64,000 bases of DNA from Limnephilus marmoratus (GCA_917880885.1 OU862917.1:28074104-28138103), one strand, 5' to 3'; positions 33,246 through 44,900 are shown, counted from the first letter of the stretch. The notes: generated by a model from the letters alone, not told the origin. Translations and numbers: made by a program.

Positions 33246-33266
33246 GTCCTGTTACACCGTTTATAC

Positions 33267-33725
33267 ATACATAAAATTTTATTTACATTTTTTTGGAAAA
33301 AAAATTGTTAATAAAATTTATACAAGATAAAGAACAGAGAAAATGAAAAAAAAACAAAAATAATAAAGGAACAGATTTTAGAAAAAAAAGTTCTTTCACT
33401 TAACCATTTCGTTTTGAAATTCACGTTGGTGGTCAAATTTTTAAATAAATCAAATTAATAAATAAATCAATAAATTGGAACAATTTTAGGTAAAAAAGTT
33501 TTCTGTTAAAAACATTATATTATTGTTTATCATCCGATTTCTCCAAAGAAACACTTTTCCCAATTTTGAAAATGATTACACAAATTCCAAGCAAATAGAT
33601 CATTGAACCTGACTAATAGACACACAACCGAAATGAGTATTTTTGATGATTTGACTAATCCGTTGACAGCTTTTAACGGCCATCCGCAACAGCGACTAAA
33701 TAATACACTTTTGTGAAATTGGATG
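33267..33725. other. AT-rich DNA, nothing recognised
   Basis: No frame or repeat end is recognised. Confidence 0.35.
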
Positions 33726-33731
33726 ACAGGA

Positions 33732-33897
33732 CAACTCAGAAAGAAATCAACTCAACACCTCCTTTAAACTCCCCCTCAAAAAGTTATGAAAAAAATTGGG
33801 TAAGGGTAAGGTAGTTAGGTTATGGGCTACATTTAAATTTTTTTCATAGCTTTTAATGACTTTTCAAAGAGCTGTTGAGTTGACTTGGTTCTAAGTT
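33732..33897. mobile_element. Small MITE, copy 2 (related to 19330-19459)
   Basis: Left end ACAACTCAGAAAGAAATCAA CTCAACACCTCC and the reverse complement of the right end (ACTTAGAACCAAGTCAACTC AACAGCTC) align over about 36 bp with some eight mismatches. The centre carries GGTAAGGTAGTTAGGTTATG GGCTA, also found in the other copy. Confidence 0.5.
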
Positions 33898-33903
33898 AGC
33901 ATG

Positions 33904-36900
33904 GAACAGTGAAATTGTACCGAAATAATTGATCGCTAGACATTTCAAAGTCGACCGCGATCATTATTTCATAACGTATTTTTACTTACTTTCTTATCAG
34001 TAGGCGTTTTTTAATATTTATACTTTCGATACTGACATTCCATTGTAATAATAAAAATCAATTAGGTATACATAAATAAGTGTAATAATAAATATGTGGA
34101 TAAGAGATTAAAATTGTTTTCATAAATCTGATACGCTAGCGACTGACTTTACGGTTGAAATTTAAGAACCCATACATTTCTGACGCCGCGCCTTATGCAA
34201 ATTCATTTCCATACGTGGAGTTTGTTACATAGTTACTGATGGGTCGCCCACTCTACTGCCCAACAGAAAATAATAATATTTTTCCGTAAAGTAATAATAT
34301 TTTTTTTCTCGGTTACGTAAAGATGCACGTTGTATGTGAGGTACGCACACGTACACACCTTAGTTGGGACGCACTAATACATTGATAGCGCGCCGATTCT
34401 GAGCAACAGAAACAGTTCTAAACACTTATTGCTCATATTCTCTCTTTAAATATATAAATTCGCGCGCCACTACTCTGTCCAATCGTTTTGTCACTGGGCT
34501 CGCGCCGCGCGTGTGAAGGTTTTTTCACTTATAATCAATCACACAGTGGTCAAAAGAGAGAAATCGGTTACTTCCAGCAATAGATGTTGCAATAATCAAA
34601 ATTATCTACAACATGTTACATGAATATGAACTGTGAAACATTGTATAATTGTTAACTCAACCACAAATGTTGAGGGACAATTGTGGAGTTGAAAAATACA
34701 TTAAAAATAAAATAAAAGACTGAATAAATAAATATTAAAAAAATAAAATTAGACCTAAGAATTTGTCTTATTACTTTAGACTTGATTATTTTATGATTAA
34801 AAACATCATTCATCAATTGATTTGCTAATTTAGTAACTAAATGTTAGTAGATCACTTTAAAAAAAATGTGATTTCTGTTACTTGTTTTATCCCTGTTTTC
34901 AGTGCAATATAACTATAACAATTAGGTACTGCTCTTATTACATATAAAGTCCTGGCTTTAAACCGAAATGTCCTGGTATTTCTACCTTCAAATCCTGGAT
35001 TTCGAAGTTTGGAGATAGCAACCCTAGACATATAGAAACTTGACATATACGCAACTTACAGTTAAATAAAAGCTACAGTTATACCGGCCAAATAATTAAA
35101 AATTTGCCCAACTTTTAAGAGGAATATACAAGCCAAGTATATTCTCAGTGTCTCAAACAACCACGATTATGGGTTATGGGCGTAAAAATCGCTTGTGAAA
35201 GGGGTCTATAAAAACGCTTGATTTAAACGCGAAAGTGGTTTTTATTTATTTTGTGAATAATTCTATAAAAAAAGAAAAAAAAACTAATCAAGAGAAATTG
35301 TCACAGATAATCTAAGCCATACATTAATACCTTTTAAGAAGCAGCTGAGAAATTTAAGCCATAGGTATTTTAAAGCTCTGTTTCTGTTGCTCTCTGAATT
35401 GGGGTCTATCAGCGCGCCATCGCATCGCATCGATGTATTGGTGTGGGAATACGTCGTCGCACAAATGCCTCGTTTTACAAAACCGACAACCGAGGAAAAA
35501 TATTATTATTCTCTGATGGCAGCATTCCTCACCGTCCAACCAAATATGTATTTTCTAGTTACGGGAGCGCTTCTTTGATAGCGATCTATATATAAGCGAT
35601 TTTTCTCAAGAGATTTGTGAATGAATACATTATTTTTTTGATTTCTTCAATTTATTCTAAAAATGATTTTTTTTTATTGAAAATTTGATATAGAAAATTA
35701 CACAGTTTACCGTATAAAGAAAAATAACGTAAACACGGATATTCAATTAAATATTCATAAATTTCTGTTGAAAAAAATATTATTTAGTGGTATACGCTTA
35801 TATTTTTTGTGAAGTAGTTAATAAATTAATTTTAATTCTACTCAAGCGAAACGATAGGAAAAGTTTCAATTTATTAAATATATATTTTTTTATTTTCTGA
35901 ATGAAAACCGATTCGTAGTAAAGATTAATTTAAAACAGTAAGCTTCGCCTTCGAATATACATTTCAAGGTTAAGTTCAAGGGAGGAGAAACTACATAGAT
36001 CGAGCAAATCACTTCCTGAGAAACAATAATTTGTGTCAGTAACGTCTTCATTAATCAATCACGCTGCAGTCATGTTATATTTACGTTGTATAGAAGCAAT
36101 GGCCAGTTGCACAGCCTTCTGGATTACTACTAGCCGCGCTGTTGGAAGTCTTGCAACGTTGCGTGTAGTCTTACAATTCTCAGTCATTCGTTCACATTCC
36201 TATATAAATGTAAGCATTTTTATGTTGCGTTGGTGGTTTTTATTAAAAATATTGCGATTCTGTTCTCAGTTTGTAATCATTGCTAAATGAAACATCAAGG
36301 CAACGTTGATACACATTTTTTGTAGTAAATATAACATTTAATATGATGTACAATGTCCTTTTACACGTTTCAAATATCAACACATAACCTATAATGTTGT
36401 TTTTTCAGATTCCTTCTTTACAGAATACTCGTGGTTCATGATTAAAACATATTGTGATTATGTTCATAATCAAAATTATTTATTTTATGGTTATCAGTTT
36501 TTTTTATGTGTTTTGAAAAGTTATTTAATAATGTACATTTTTGACTAATACTCAAATACTACAAATAAGTTCAAATGTTTTTTTGGGGTTTCCTCATGCC
36601 CACACAGACAATCCTCATCAAGTTCTATGAACGTAAAAACCTCCAGAGCAGAGTCTAAGCTTAAAAATGCAAGGTGGCAGAGAATATTACCATGTACAGT
36701 ATAATCACAAACAAATTTGAGAATCCTCAATATTGCCTAGGTATTATTTTTTAATGAATATGGAACTATCTTTTTATTGACCACCTTTATTTTTAAATTT
36801 TCACAAACAGTTATCCTTTTGTCATTTATATAAAATGAATAAAGGTTTTAAGTGATAACATCTAACATTTTAATATGCAGATAATTTTTTTTAACTGTTA

Positions 36901-37470
36901 ACCAATCCATTCAATAACTTTGCTCTTTTAAAAGACAATTGCTTTCTTCCATTACAATGAATAAATATCAAATTGTAATGCTAGAAGTGCCGATGTCCAA
37001 TATCTGAATGAGGTTGAAGATGATTGTTTATCAATTTCGTGGCACAAAAAACGCTGAATCAATATTTTGACTTATACATTAGATAGGCCACAATTCCATC
37101 ACTCTATATTTATCCAGAGCACCTAACAAAGGTATTCAGAACATTCAAATAAGAGTACTTTCTGGTACGTAAATCAGATTACCAAAATTGACATAGGCAA
37201 TTCTAGCATTAACGACCAGAAATATACATTTCCTCTTTAAAAATCCTACTATAAACGCATGAAATATAATAACAGTCTTTCACCTATCGAATATAACATT
37301 GGTTCACACCATAAACAAAATGCAGTGTTGCCAAGTCTAACAACATGGCTTGTTTACACTTAAGATTGGCTATGTCAGTTGCCATTAACTATGCACTAGA
37401 GCTCGTAGACAGTTACCGCACCGCGATATAAGGGGATAATACAGTGAATAGATCTGATAATACACACTAG
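33904..37470. other. Non-coding DNA, no gene recognised
   Basis: The longest frames are about 60-85 codons with no recognised features. A box at 34384-34420 (GATAGCGCGCCGATTCTGAG CAACAGAAACAG) recurs in reverse and diverged at 35370-35425. The segment 34155-34232 (ACGGTTGAAATTTAAGAA ... TGGAGTTTGTTA) recurs at 58620-58700. Both are probably old repeat pieces of unknown class. Confidence 0.4.
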
Positions 37471-37475
37471 AAACG

Positions 37476-37796
37476 GGTACCGCGACTTTTCAACCCGCGA
37501 CAAAATATCCCCGACAAAATATCCTACAGACAAAACATCCCATAACAATATATCTACTAAAACCTTACCTAACATAACAACAATAACATTGTAAAGACAA
37601 TAAATTATTGTTCCAAATAATAAAATGGGACAAAAATAATACATACATCCTGTAAAGACAATAAATTATTGTTGAAAAATAGTATATAAATAAGGTTGGG
37701 TTAGGTCTTGGTAGATATTTTGTTGGAGGATGTTTTTTTCGTGGGATATTTTGTCGGGGATATTTTGTCGCGGGATGAAAACGCGTAGTACCTACC
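37476..37796. mobile_element. Foldback/MITE with ~95-bp inverted arms
   Basis: Left arm (37476-37575) and right arm (37690-37796) are reverse complements with scattered mismatches. Each contains two copies of a GACAAAATATCCC box. Between them lies TGTAAAGACAATAAATTATT, present twice (37592 and 37653). It abuts the 8-bp duplication of the hAT MITE at 37797. Confidence 0.7.
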
Positions 37797-38148
37797 TTAG
37801 AAACCAAAGATATTCAAATACAGAAGAGATATGCTATAGTGTCCGGCAACTGTCGCCGGACTACACGCTAATTAGCGTAGTTTTCATACAAAAAGAATTT
37901 GTTCATTTCGTTGATTTTTTGAAAATGTGCATTAATATTGGTCAACAATATATTTTGAATAAGGAAAGAATTCGTTCATTTAGTTTAACGTTCGTTTGGT
38001 TTATTCGTTAATTATTTGTTCTTTTAGTTTATTTGTTAATTGGTAAACAATATCGGCGACACCCGGAAGCGCAGACCCACATAGTAAAAACAGCAGATAG
38101 CACATCTACTTATATTCCAATATCTTTGCCAATATCTTTGTTAGAAAC
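37797..38148. mobile_element. hAT-type MITE, copy 2 (336 bp, 8-bp TSD)
   Basis: The element runs from 37805 to 38140 and is close to the copy at 17083-17414 along its length. TTAGAAAC lies at 37797-37804 and 38141-38148 as an exact 8-bp duplication. The right end carries an extra tandem copy of CCAATATCTTTG, so the terminus is doubled. The 93-codon frame within has no counterpart in the other copy. Confidence 0.88.
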
Positions 38149-38765
38149 CCATGCCGACACTGACTTAGTACCTTTTGGTTCTAACCCATTCAGCACGCGA
38201 TCTGCCTCTCTTAGACTTGCCTGACATCGTATATCGCCATACGCTTTGAACGAAAATACAATTTCGAAATGACGATGATACAGAGTTCTGCATTTGAAAT
38301 TTAAGGGAAATTCTCCCAGATTTTAGATTACGAAATACGCCCACAACGCATTTCTTGTGTTCGTCTTATTCTGTGGGCGAACACTAATCATTAGATATTA
38401 CGGATTACTTACCTATGTTATGTTCGAGTTGAAGTTGTTCATACTAATCAAGGAGTGTTGCAGATGATGTGTGTTTATTAGTAATTTAGAATAATGCGGG
38501 TTGTTGCCAGGATTGTTGGTTGTTCCTGGCCCAGGAATCCAGTTAATATGTTAATTTATTTATTAAAGTAGACATAAAGGATAGAATTCAATGTATCTTT
38601 GCGTACACTCCTTGCATGTCCTTGTCAATTTACTACTATGGTGGAGGATACTCTCAGTATCTCTCTGGTGATAAACCACGATTCAGAATCGAAACTATGC
38701 TTGAAATGGCTTTAGCCCTGTTTGGTGGCCAAGTCTGAATACCAATATGCTTCCCAACCTTCTTT
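38149..38765. other. Non-coding DNA, nothing recognised
   Basis: No frame or repeat end is recognised apart from a possible GAGAGTATC-type repeat box in reverse near 38645-38665. Confidence 0.35.
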
Positions 38766-38769
38766 TTTT

Positions 38770-38890
38770 CCACATACCACACTTAGATTACTGCTCTACG
38801 ATGTTATATTTGGCCAATAAAGGAAATTTAAACAAGCTACAAGTTATGCAGAACAGAGCTGTGAGATGTATACTTGCATATTAGTTTATA
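38770..38890 (+). pseudogene. LINE reverse-transcriptase C-terminal fragment
   Basis: The plus strand reads HIPHLDYCSTMLYLANKGNL then NKLQVMQNRAVRCIL, the conserved block after the catalytic domain of CR1/Jockey-type LINEs. Nothing else of the element remains on either side. Confidence 0.65.
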
Positions 38891-38894
38891 TTCT

Positions 38895-39260
38895 AACGTA
38901 TATAAACCAAATCATTAAATAAAACACAAAAAAGTATAAGTTTCCCTTCCCCTATATTTTTTAACCTCTAAGCCTACCCCATTTAGAGATGCTACAGCTG
39001 GTAACTTTTGTGCTGTACTCTCACAAAAAATCTAACTTGATTCACTTGATCGTGCCATATGCTTCTGACTTCTTGTCAAATATTCGTATAACAAACAACA
39101 TAGGAGAATGATGAGACGATGTAAAAATGAATGTAGTAAGGCGTGTGCGCCAAGACAGAGTTGTGCGGTAGTCAATCCTCTCTGCCTACCACTGTGGAGT
39201 AATGGTAGTGGATAATTGGTTAGTTAGCCAACTGATCGCTAAAATAATCACATACAACAC
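38895..39260. other. Non-coding spacer with an RTE-like tail
   Basis: 39125-39220 carries the RTE-like 3' box (AGGCGTGTGCGCCAAGACAG, then CAATCCTCTCTGCCTACCAC). Nothing else is recognised. Confidence 0.45.
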
Positions 39261-39273
39261 ATAACTAATACAG

Positions 39274-40248
39274 GCATGAAAGCACTAGGATTTATAATCA
39301 GAAGACTTCCGATCAAAAAAAAGACTTCCGATTCGTTGGAAGTCATAAAAATCGTATATTAGTCACTCGTACGCAGCTTGCTGGAGTACAATTCCATAGT
39401 TTGGTCCCCAATTATCAAATTCATATAAGAAATATCGAACAAGTTCAGAACAAATTTTTACGATTTATTAACATCAAGTTACATATACCTGTACAACATA
39501 TTAACTATACATCCTTACTAAATACACTCAAATTGCTTTACCTAGAAAACAGAAGAAAAATAAATGACCTAACCTTTTTGTTTAAAATTATTCACTCTGA
39601 ATTAGATTGTTGCGAACTCCTGCAATCATCGACTTCAAGCAAAGATATTCAAATTTCAATATCTTTGACTTCACAGTACCTACCTACTCGAAAAACAAGG
39701 CAAAACATATTATTCTGCAACAATAATTCTGGAACCAACTATCACATACATGCACCTACATATTTCTCGACTTCAAACACTAGAAAACAAATTCACCTCA
39801 AATATCGATATATTTATTACAAGTTCACCATTATTTAAGAAATACCTGAATGATATTTTTATGTACAATATTTTGATATTTAAGGAGCATCACATAGGGG
39901 CTATTGCATATATTTGTGTATTTCTATATTAATTTACAATATAAAAACTTGTTCCCGTTTTCTTTTTATGTATCTTGCATTTTATCACGTATCACAATTA
40001 GTCAGTCTCCTGTAAATTTTGTAATTACTAACATACCTTATAGTTTATTTCTATGCCATTTGTAACTTAGAAACTTTTTCTTTTATTGTAATGCATTATC
40101 TATACTTAAATTTATCTGTATACCTACCTTTCATATTGTGTTCACTAGTTACATTTTTATAGTTTATCTTTTTTTATTTAAAAGTGTCTCTGTATTATAA
40201 ACTTGTCATGAAAAGGGCATTGAAAATTAATAAATAAAGAAAATGACG
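39274..40248 (+). pseudogene. LINE C-terminal region and 3' tail
   Basis: An initial fragment reads MKALGFIIRRL (39276 on). The 145-codon frame at 39401-39838 then reads IEQVQNKFLRFINIKLHIPV, YLENRRKINDLTFLFKIIHS and a C-terminal region, matching the LINE at 57597-57910 (ERIQNKFLRFLNFKMGIP, DRRTFTDLVFLYKNL). A short direct repeat (AGACTTCCGATC / AGACTTCCGATT) at 39302-39333 marks a small duplication upstream. The A-rich tail ends near 40248 (AATAAATAAAGAAAA). The element is 5'-truncated and frameshifted. Confidence 0.65.
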
Positions 40249-40699
40249 ATGTGAACTAGTTCATAAAATACACCAAAATAACCACAAAACTTATTTGAGG
40301 CCATCAAACATTTTTTCATCGAAATGTACACCTTAACGGCCTAATGACGTCTGTGGAGGGCATATATATATTCATTGTATACGTATAAGTTTCTGTTAAG
40401 GGTTTAGTAATATTACAGCCTACTGCGTCTTCAAGGACCCAAAAGCATAATAACTTGAACCTATTCTCCGCCCTACGATTCTAAGACGTGTGTTAGGCGC
40501 AAACTTGTAACAAAATTATCCTAAATCTTATAGAAATGGGGGCTCACTACTGGAATACATATCAATGGAGGGCATGTCACAAGAAACAATGATTTTCAAG
40601 TAAAAATACTGAAACAAAAAATAACTCTTTCCTGTAGTTATTAATTTTTCTATAAAATATATTTTTTAACAAAACCAACCTGAAATATTTACTTATTAC
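40249..40699. other. Non-coding spacer
   Basis: Nothing is recognised. Confidence 0.35.
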
Positions 40700-41031
40700 T
40701 AAAGGCCTCGTCAAACAGACGGCGTAATTTACGCGGCGTAAATTACGCCTTAACGCCGCGTACTTTCTGTTTGAACGGCTTCGGCGTACAGCAGAGCGTA
40801 AGGCAGAGCGTCGAGCAAGAACGCCCGGCGTAAAATAAAATCTTGTAAAAAAATACAACGCGACGTACTAACACCGCGCTAGAGCGTAGCGTACTGGTAC
40901 GCGCTCGCTCCGTTTGACCGGTTCAGACAAGTTCAGTACAACACAACGCGGCGTTAGTACGCGGCGTCAGTCCATGCGTATTTTACGCCGTACGCCGCGT
41001 AAATTACGCGTTCTGTTTGACGAGGCCTTAA
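40700..41031. mobile_element. Harbinger-like GC-rich MITE (326 bp, TAA TSD)
   Basis: The element (40703-41028) has inverted ends AGGCCTCGTCAAACAGA, extending imperfectly to about 40 bp through a GCGTAATTTACGCGGCGTA block. TAA lies on each side (40700-40702 and 41029-41031); a 3-bp TWA-type duplication is typical of PIF/Harbinger. The interior is packed with CGGCGTA/TACGCCG boxes. The 93-codon minus-strand frame across it is arginine-rich because of these repeats and is not a gene. Confidence 0.7.
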
Positions 41032-41065
41032 GGGGGTAAGAACAAAGCCGTTTTGCTTTACTTAC

Positions 41066-41424
41066 ATACATTGAGTTGGTTTTGGACAAGTAGAGCGAAT
41101 AAAGGAAGAAAGGTGTATATTATTGTTTGATGAGAGAAAAATATGAAAACTTACTCATTATTGAGAAATTGTGCAAGGAAACACCAAAAAATACCTGAAA
41201 CAAAAAAACAAATAAATTAGTTCATTTTATTGAACCAAAGGAAACAAAATGATGGAAACAAAAGACGAAAAAACAATATAATATAATGCATAAAATATTC
41301 AAAGCAGGGAATGTGACTGGTAGAAGAAGTCGGGGACGCCCGAGGAAGACGTGGCGCGTTCAAGTGAATCAGATACTTGAGTCGGGTTATGTCAAGAGTC
41401 AGAATAATAGAAGAGTATGCATAA
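41066..41424 (+). pseudogene. RTE-like LINE C-terminal fragment
   Basis: The strand reads a WFGQVERIKEER-like box, then VTGRRSRGRPRKTWRVQVNQ followed by ILESGYVKSQNN, the conserved RTE-type C-terminus. About 150 bp of unrelated AT-rich sequence (41135-41290) separates the two boxes. Confidence 0.6.
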
Positions 41425-41439
41425 ATCTTAATCATCACA

Positions 41440-42093
41440 GACGACCTTAAGAATATCGAGGACATGGAAAGGCAGAGAAGAGCAATATCAGTTAGAGCGG
41501 GTATGCTGTCAAGACGTTTTTACTCCTGCAGCCCCAAAGTAAAAAGAATACTGTTCAACGCTTTCTGTACCTCGTTGTACACATCAGAACTGTGGGTTGA
41601 CTACACTGCAACCCAATGGCATAAGTTAAAGGTTGCTTACAACAACGCTTATCGCCAACTTTTCCGCCTACCGAGATACTGCAGTGCTACGGAAATGTTC
41701 CTGGAGGGACGAGTTCATACTTTCCGTGCACTTCTCCGCCACCGCATGGGAAGTTTATGGCGCAGACTGCGCCATTCGAAGAATGCGATCATCACCGCCA
41801 TGACTGCCTGGATGGAATCTCCCCTGATGACCCTCTGGAGACGGGAGACGATGAAATACCCTCGGTAAACGGCTATTTACATTCATTTTAGTGTTTACAT
41901 ACATAATTTTTTTTTCTCAGTTTCATTTTTCATGCTTATTCGTTTATTTAATTTAATTTATGTGTTGTTATTTACTTTTTACCTTAACTTATTATTTATC
42001 TTTTTTTGTTATTTTACATTATGGAATGTATTGCATTGCACTTCCCCTGCATACATTCTGGAGTAAACTTATATTATTATTATTATTATTAAT
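41440..42093 (+). pseudogene. L2/CR1-like LINE C-terminal region with (ATT)n tail
   Basis: A 134-codon frame (41464-41868) reads MERQRRAISVRAGMLSRRFY, KRILFNAFCTSLYTSELW, YNNAYRQLFRLPRYCSATEM, FLEGRVHTFRALLRHRMGSL. These are the thumb/C-terminal signatures of L2/Daphne-like LINEs. The catalytic part is missing. The 3' UTR ends ATACATTCTGGAGTAAACTT then (ATT)n at about 42070-42093, a short-repeat tail usual for these elements. Confidence 0.65.
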
Positions 42094-43185
42094 GAGGCAA
42101 GGAGTTGTATGCCAATGAGTTGTTTGGAGATCCGTCCTCTCTGCCTACCCCTGTTAATTAATTAGTTAGTAATTTAGTTAAATAAATTAAATCTATGGTA
42201 AAGCATTTCATATATTTCCCCTTGTCCTATTCGGGTCAGGAACTCATCTCTCGATAAGACACCTCATGGCATCCTTGTCCCGGGCTACTTCAGCGGCCTC
42301 TATCCATTTAAATTCCATATAGTTCTCACCCATCCTCTACATATCCTTTTTTGTTTTCCTGGAGGCTCTCTGGGCGTCTTCCCTCTGAAATTGCACTCAA
42401 TATTCTACACTGGTGTGCTAGCATTCTTGTTAGGAAACCACCCCAATTACGATTTTTTCTATAAAGTGTTAAGATTCTATGTGAAACACATTTCTGATGA
42501 AGTTCTGCTACTCCTCTCTGCACATTCACACGTATTACGTTGTTTCCACGTTTTCATCGTTGAAATGATCCTCTACAGTTGAAACAACAAAGTAAAGCAC
42601 ACAGTGAACAGATCCAGTTTATATCGGATCAATGGTTTTATTAATAGTCTATTGCCATTATTAGCTCAAGGTTTGGCCCTTGGACGAAGGGTTAAAGGCA
42701 ATATATACCTAAACAAAGTACAATCCCCGGACCGCCAGGAGTCTGAAGCCTCAACTACCCTCCAGGGAAACCAAAAAACTACCCCCCATACGTTAAACAG
42801 ACTCGAAACCTTATTTTAGCCTGAGAGCCTTATTACTTAGTGAAGTGAAAACTTTTACTGATGATGCGTAGTATTAAGCCTGAAACGAAAACTTTATTTT
42901 ATCCATGTGTTCTGGTGGTTAAAATAGTTGTCATGAGAAAACATACATGCGATTTAATTTATCAAGATTTAACCATCTTAAGTTGTGGTATTGTTAAATT
43001 TATCACATTTATTGAGCATCACATCATCATAACATGTGTTCTTCTTTATTATATGCTCTTAATGCTTGTCTGCTGAACTTATTTTGATAAACAAAAGGTA
43101 AAACTGGCCGCGACTCGGGGTATTAAGGGAAATTGTTCAAATCACACAATTAATATTTAAAACTCGTGTCAGATGATTTTATTTA
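42094..43185. other. Non-coding DNA with an RTE-like tail at its start
   Basis: 42095-42160 carries the RTE-like 3' box (CCGTCCTCTCTGCCTACCCC). A 67-codon minus-strand frame at 42326-42529 (CRILSAISEGRRPESLQENK) may be a decayed mobile-element fragment, but I could not place it. The rest is unrecognised. Confidence 0.35.
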
Positions 43186-43189
43186 TTTA

Positions 43190-43985
43190 TTTATTTTATT
43201 GTAAATGCACATTTACAGTTATACATAACCAATAATAAACATACATTTTATTTTATTAAGTATCTACCTAATAATAGCGTTTTTAAATTGATAAATATTT
43301 AGTTTAAAAATATCTACATCAGGGAACAGTAAATTTAGTAACAGAATCATTTTCCCAGCGCCATTACTTATAGTAAGTTAGTTCTGCATCTCGGAACAAC
43401 AAAAATTCTGTGTCTGCGCGCTCTTGTGAAGTTGTCGGGGACATAAAACTCAATTTTTTGTAAGATATCGGGAATACAGATGTTACCGTTTAAAAGTTTA
43501 TATGCTGTTGTCAGCAAAGCAGTTTTCCTTCTTTCGGCGAGGCTATTAATACCCAGCATGCCGGACAAAAAGGCTGATGGAAATAACCAGGGATAATATC
43601 CGAAGTCTCTAAGATATAAATATCTCAGAAACTTCTTTTGCACTTTCTCAATCATTTGAGAGTATGTTAAATCCACTGGTCCCCATATTACTGAACCACT
43701 TTCCAAAATGCTACGTACTAAACTATAGTATAGCAAACGAATCGCGGCTGAGCTGCAAAAGTGTCTGGAGTTGCTTAGCACAAATCCTAGCATTCTTAGA
43801 GCTTTGCTGCATATCGTCTCTATGTGGACGTGAAATGTTAGGTGCGCATCAAATATGATTCCCAAATCTCCCAAAATAACAATGTGCTGAAGTGACCATG
43901 ATGATAATATTAATCTAATAGAAAATTGGCGATTTTTAAAGTTAATTTTAAAATAAATATAACGTAAGCAATATTTAATGAGCAC
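43190..43985 (-). pseudogene. LINE reverse-transcriptase C-terminal remnant, minus strand
   Basis: The frame (43985 to 43368) reads LGDLGIIFDAHLTFHVHIET, ALRMLGFVLSNSRHF, YYSLVRSILESGSVIWGP, EKVQKKFLRYLYLRDFGYYP, then CRTNLL. It stops at 43368, but the family continues in another frame (SNGAGKMILLLNLLFPDVDI), so a frameshift lies near 43370. The 3' end is an (ATAA)n-type tail at about 43190-43210. It is the same family as 15295-16043. The catalytic region is missing. Confidence 0.75.
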
Positions 43986-44470
43986 GAGAATTTTTAAAAC
44001 CTGAGCTGTAATTATTTTTAATTGTTTTCTTTAAGGTAAGTCCCGGGTGCTGAAATAACTTCTCGAACAAGTACGTTTTTTTTGTTTCTATTGTTGTGTT
44101 TTTATAAGTGTAAATAAGTAATGATTATTCTTCAATGAGCTAATAATTATTTTATTGAAGAACGAAGAGAAAGGTTTTTTTCATGGGTATTTTTTTCTTT
44201 GGTTATTAATTTATTGCCAAAAGAAAATTATATATGCAGGTATATATAAATATTTTCTTTTTTATTTTAAAGAAAGACAAACATTCACGGGCTACGAATA
44301 ACCCAACAATGTTTTATAAATCCCCTCTACCACCACAGAAAGCCGAAAATATTGCTTGTGTTGTGATGGAGGTCTTAGCCAGCCGAGGAATAAAACGTGA
44401 TGCCCGGGTGAGACCCAAGAGCGATGCCCACTCAACCACTGACCGGTCATATATGTATCTACATAAAAAA
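43986..44470. other. Non-coding spacer
   Basis: Nothing is recognised. Confidence 0.35.
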
Positions 44471-44474
44471 TATA

Positions 44475-44900
44475 TTTTTTACATTAGCTTCACATGGAAG
44501 GCTTTGGGAAATAAAATCCCTCATGGGCCTATGTCACCTTCGGGGATGCTGTGTGGATGGTCTTTTCATGGAAAAGAAGGAGAGGAAGTTCTGGGAACGA
44601 AAAAGGTATGAGGGTTGGGTGGGAATCTGGGGTTTGTATCTGGGGATGTATGAATCCAGCTCTCCTACTGCGGTGTAAGGCAAAGGGTCGAGGGGATTCG
44701 GCTGGAGAGATCAAAGTTTTTATCTCAACCATTCTCTCCTGAACCGGCCCGCCACACAGAAGGTGGGCAAATGTATCCTCCGTCAAGATATAGACGAAAC
44801 TCAACCCATGAACCCGGGCACCCCTAAGTCGCCAAAAGCACAAGCACCCAATAAATGGTTCCCAGTGCGGCGGTAGCCAAACCCGCCTCCCAAATTATAT
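44475..44900 (-). repeat. SINE-like repeat, near full length
   Basis: Same family as 12041-12497, somewhat diverged (GCTTCACATGGAAGGC at its poly-A side; ACCCGCCTCCCAAATTATAT at its head). The short frames across it on both strands are shadows of the repeat. Confidence 0.6.

Larger units (their letters stand above)
31267..33250 (-). mobile_element. Internally deleted BEL/Pao-like LTR retrotransposon
   Basis: The minus-strand element runs from 33245 to 31272, flanked by the 5-bp duplication GTCCT (31267-31271 and 33246-33250). It consists of a full 5' LTR (33245-32142), a primer-binding site, a gag fragment and only the last 230 bp of the 3' LTR (31272-31501). That 230 bp is identical, as far as I can read, to 32142-32371. 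The join removed most of gag, all of pol and about 870 bp of the 3' LTR. LTR identity suggests recent insertion. The LTR ends read TG...TA rather than the usual TG...CA. Confidence 0.75.
30919..33260. mobile_element. Long-TIR MITE split by a BEL-like LTR element
   Basis: The MITE sequence is 30919-31271 plus 33251-33260, about 363 bp once the inserted element and one copy of its duplication are removed. The left terminal repeat (AGTGTGTAACAGGACGTACC, continuing to about 31000) is matched by the right one, which resumes across the insertion. Arms are roughly 80 bp and imperfect. TTATAC flanks the whole unit at 30913-30918 and 33261-33266 as a likely 6-bp target duplication. The superfamily is not clear. 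Confidence 0.75.

Noticed and set aside
37730..38011. 93-codon frame across 37.7-38.0 kb
   Set aside because: It crosses the border between a foldback and a hAT MITE, and the other MITE copy does not keep the frame.
40577..40858. 93-codon arginine-rich minus-strand frame
   Set aside because: It spans the repeated CGGCGTA boxes of a MITE and ends outside it.
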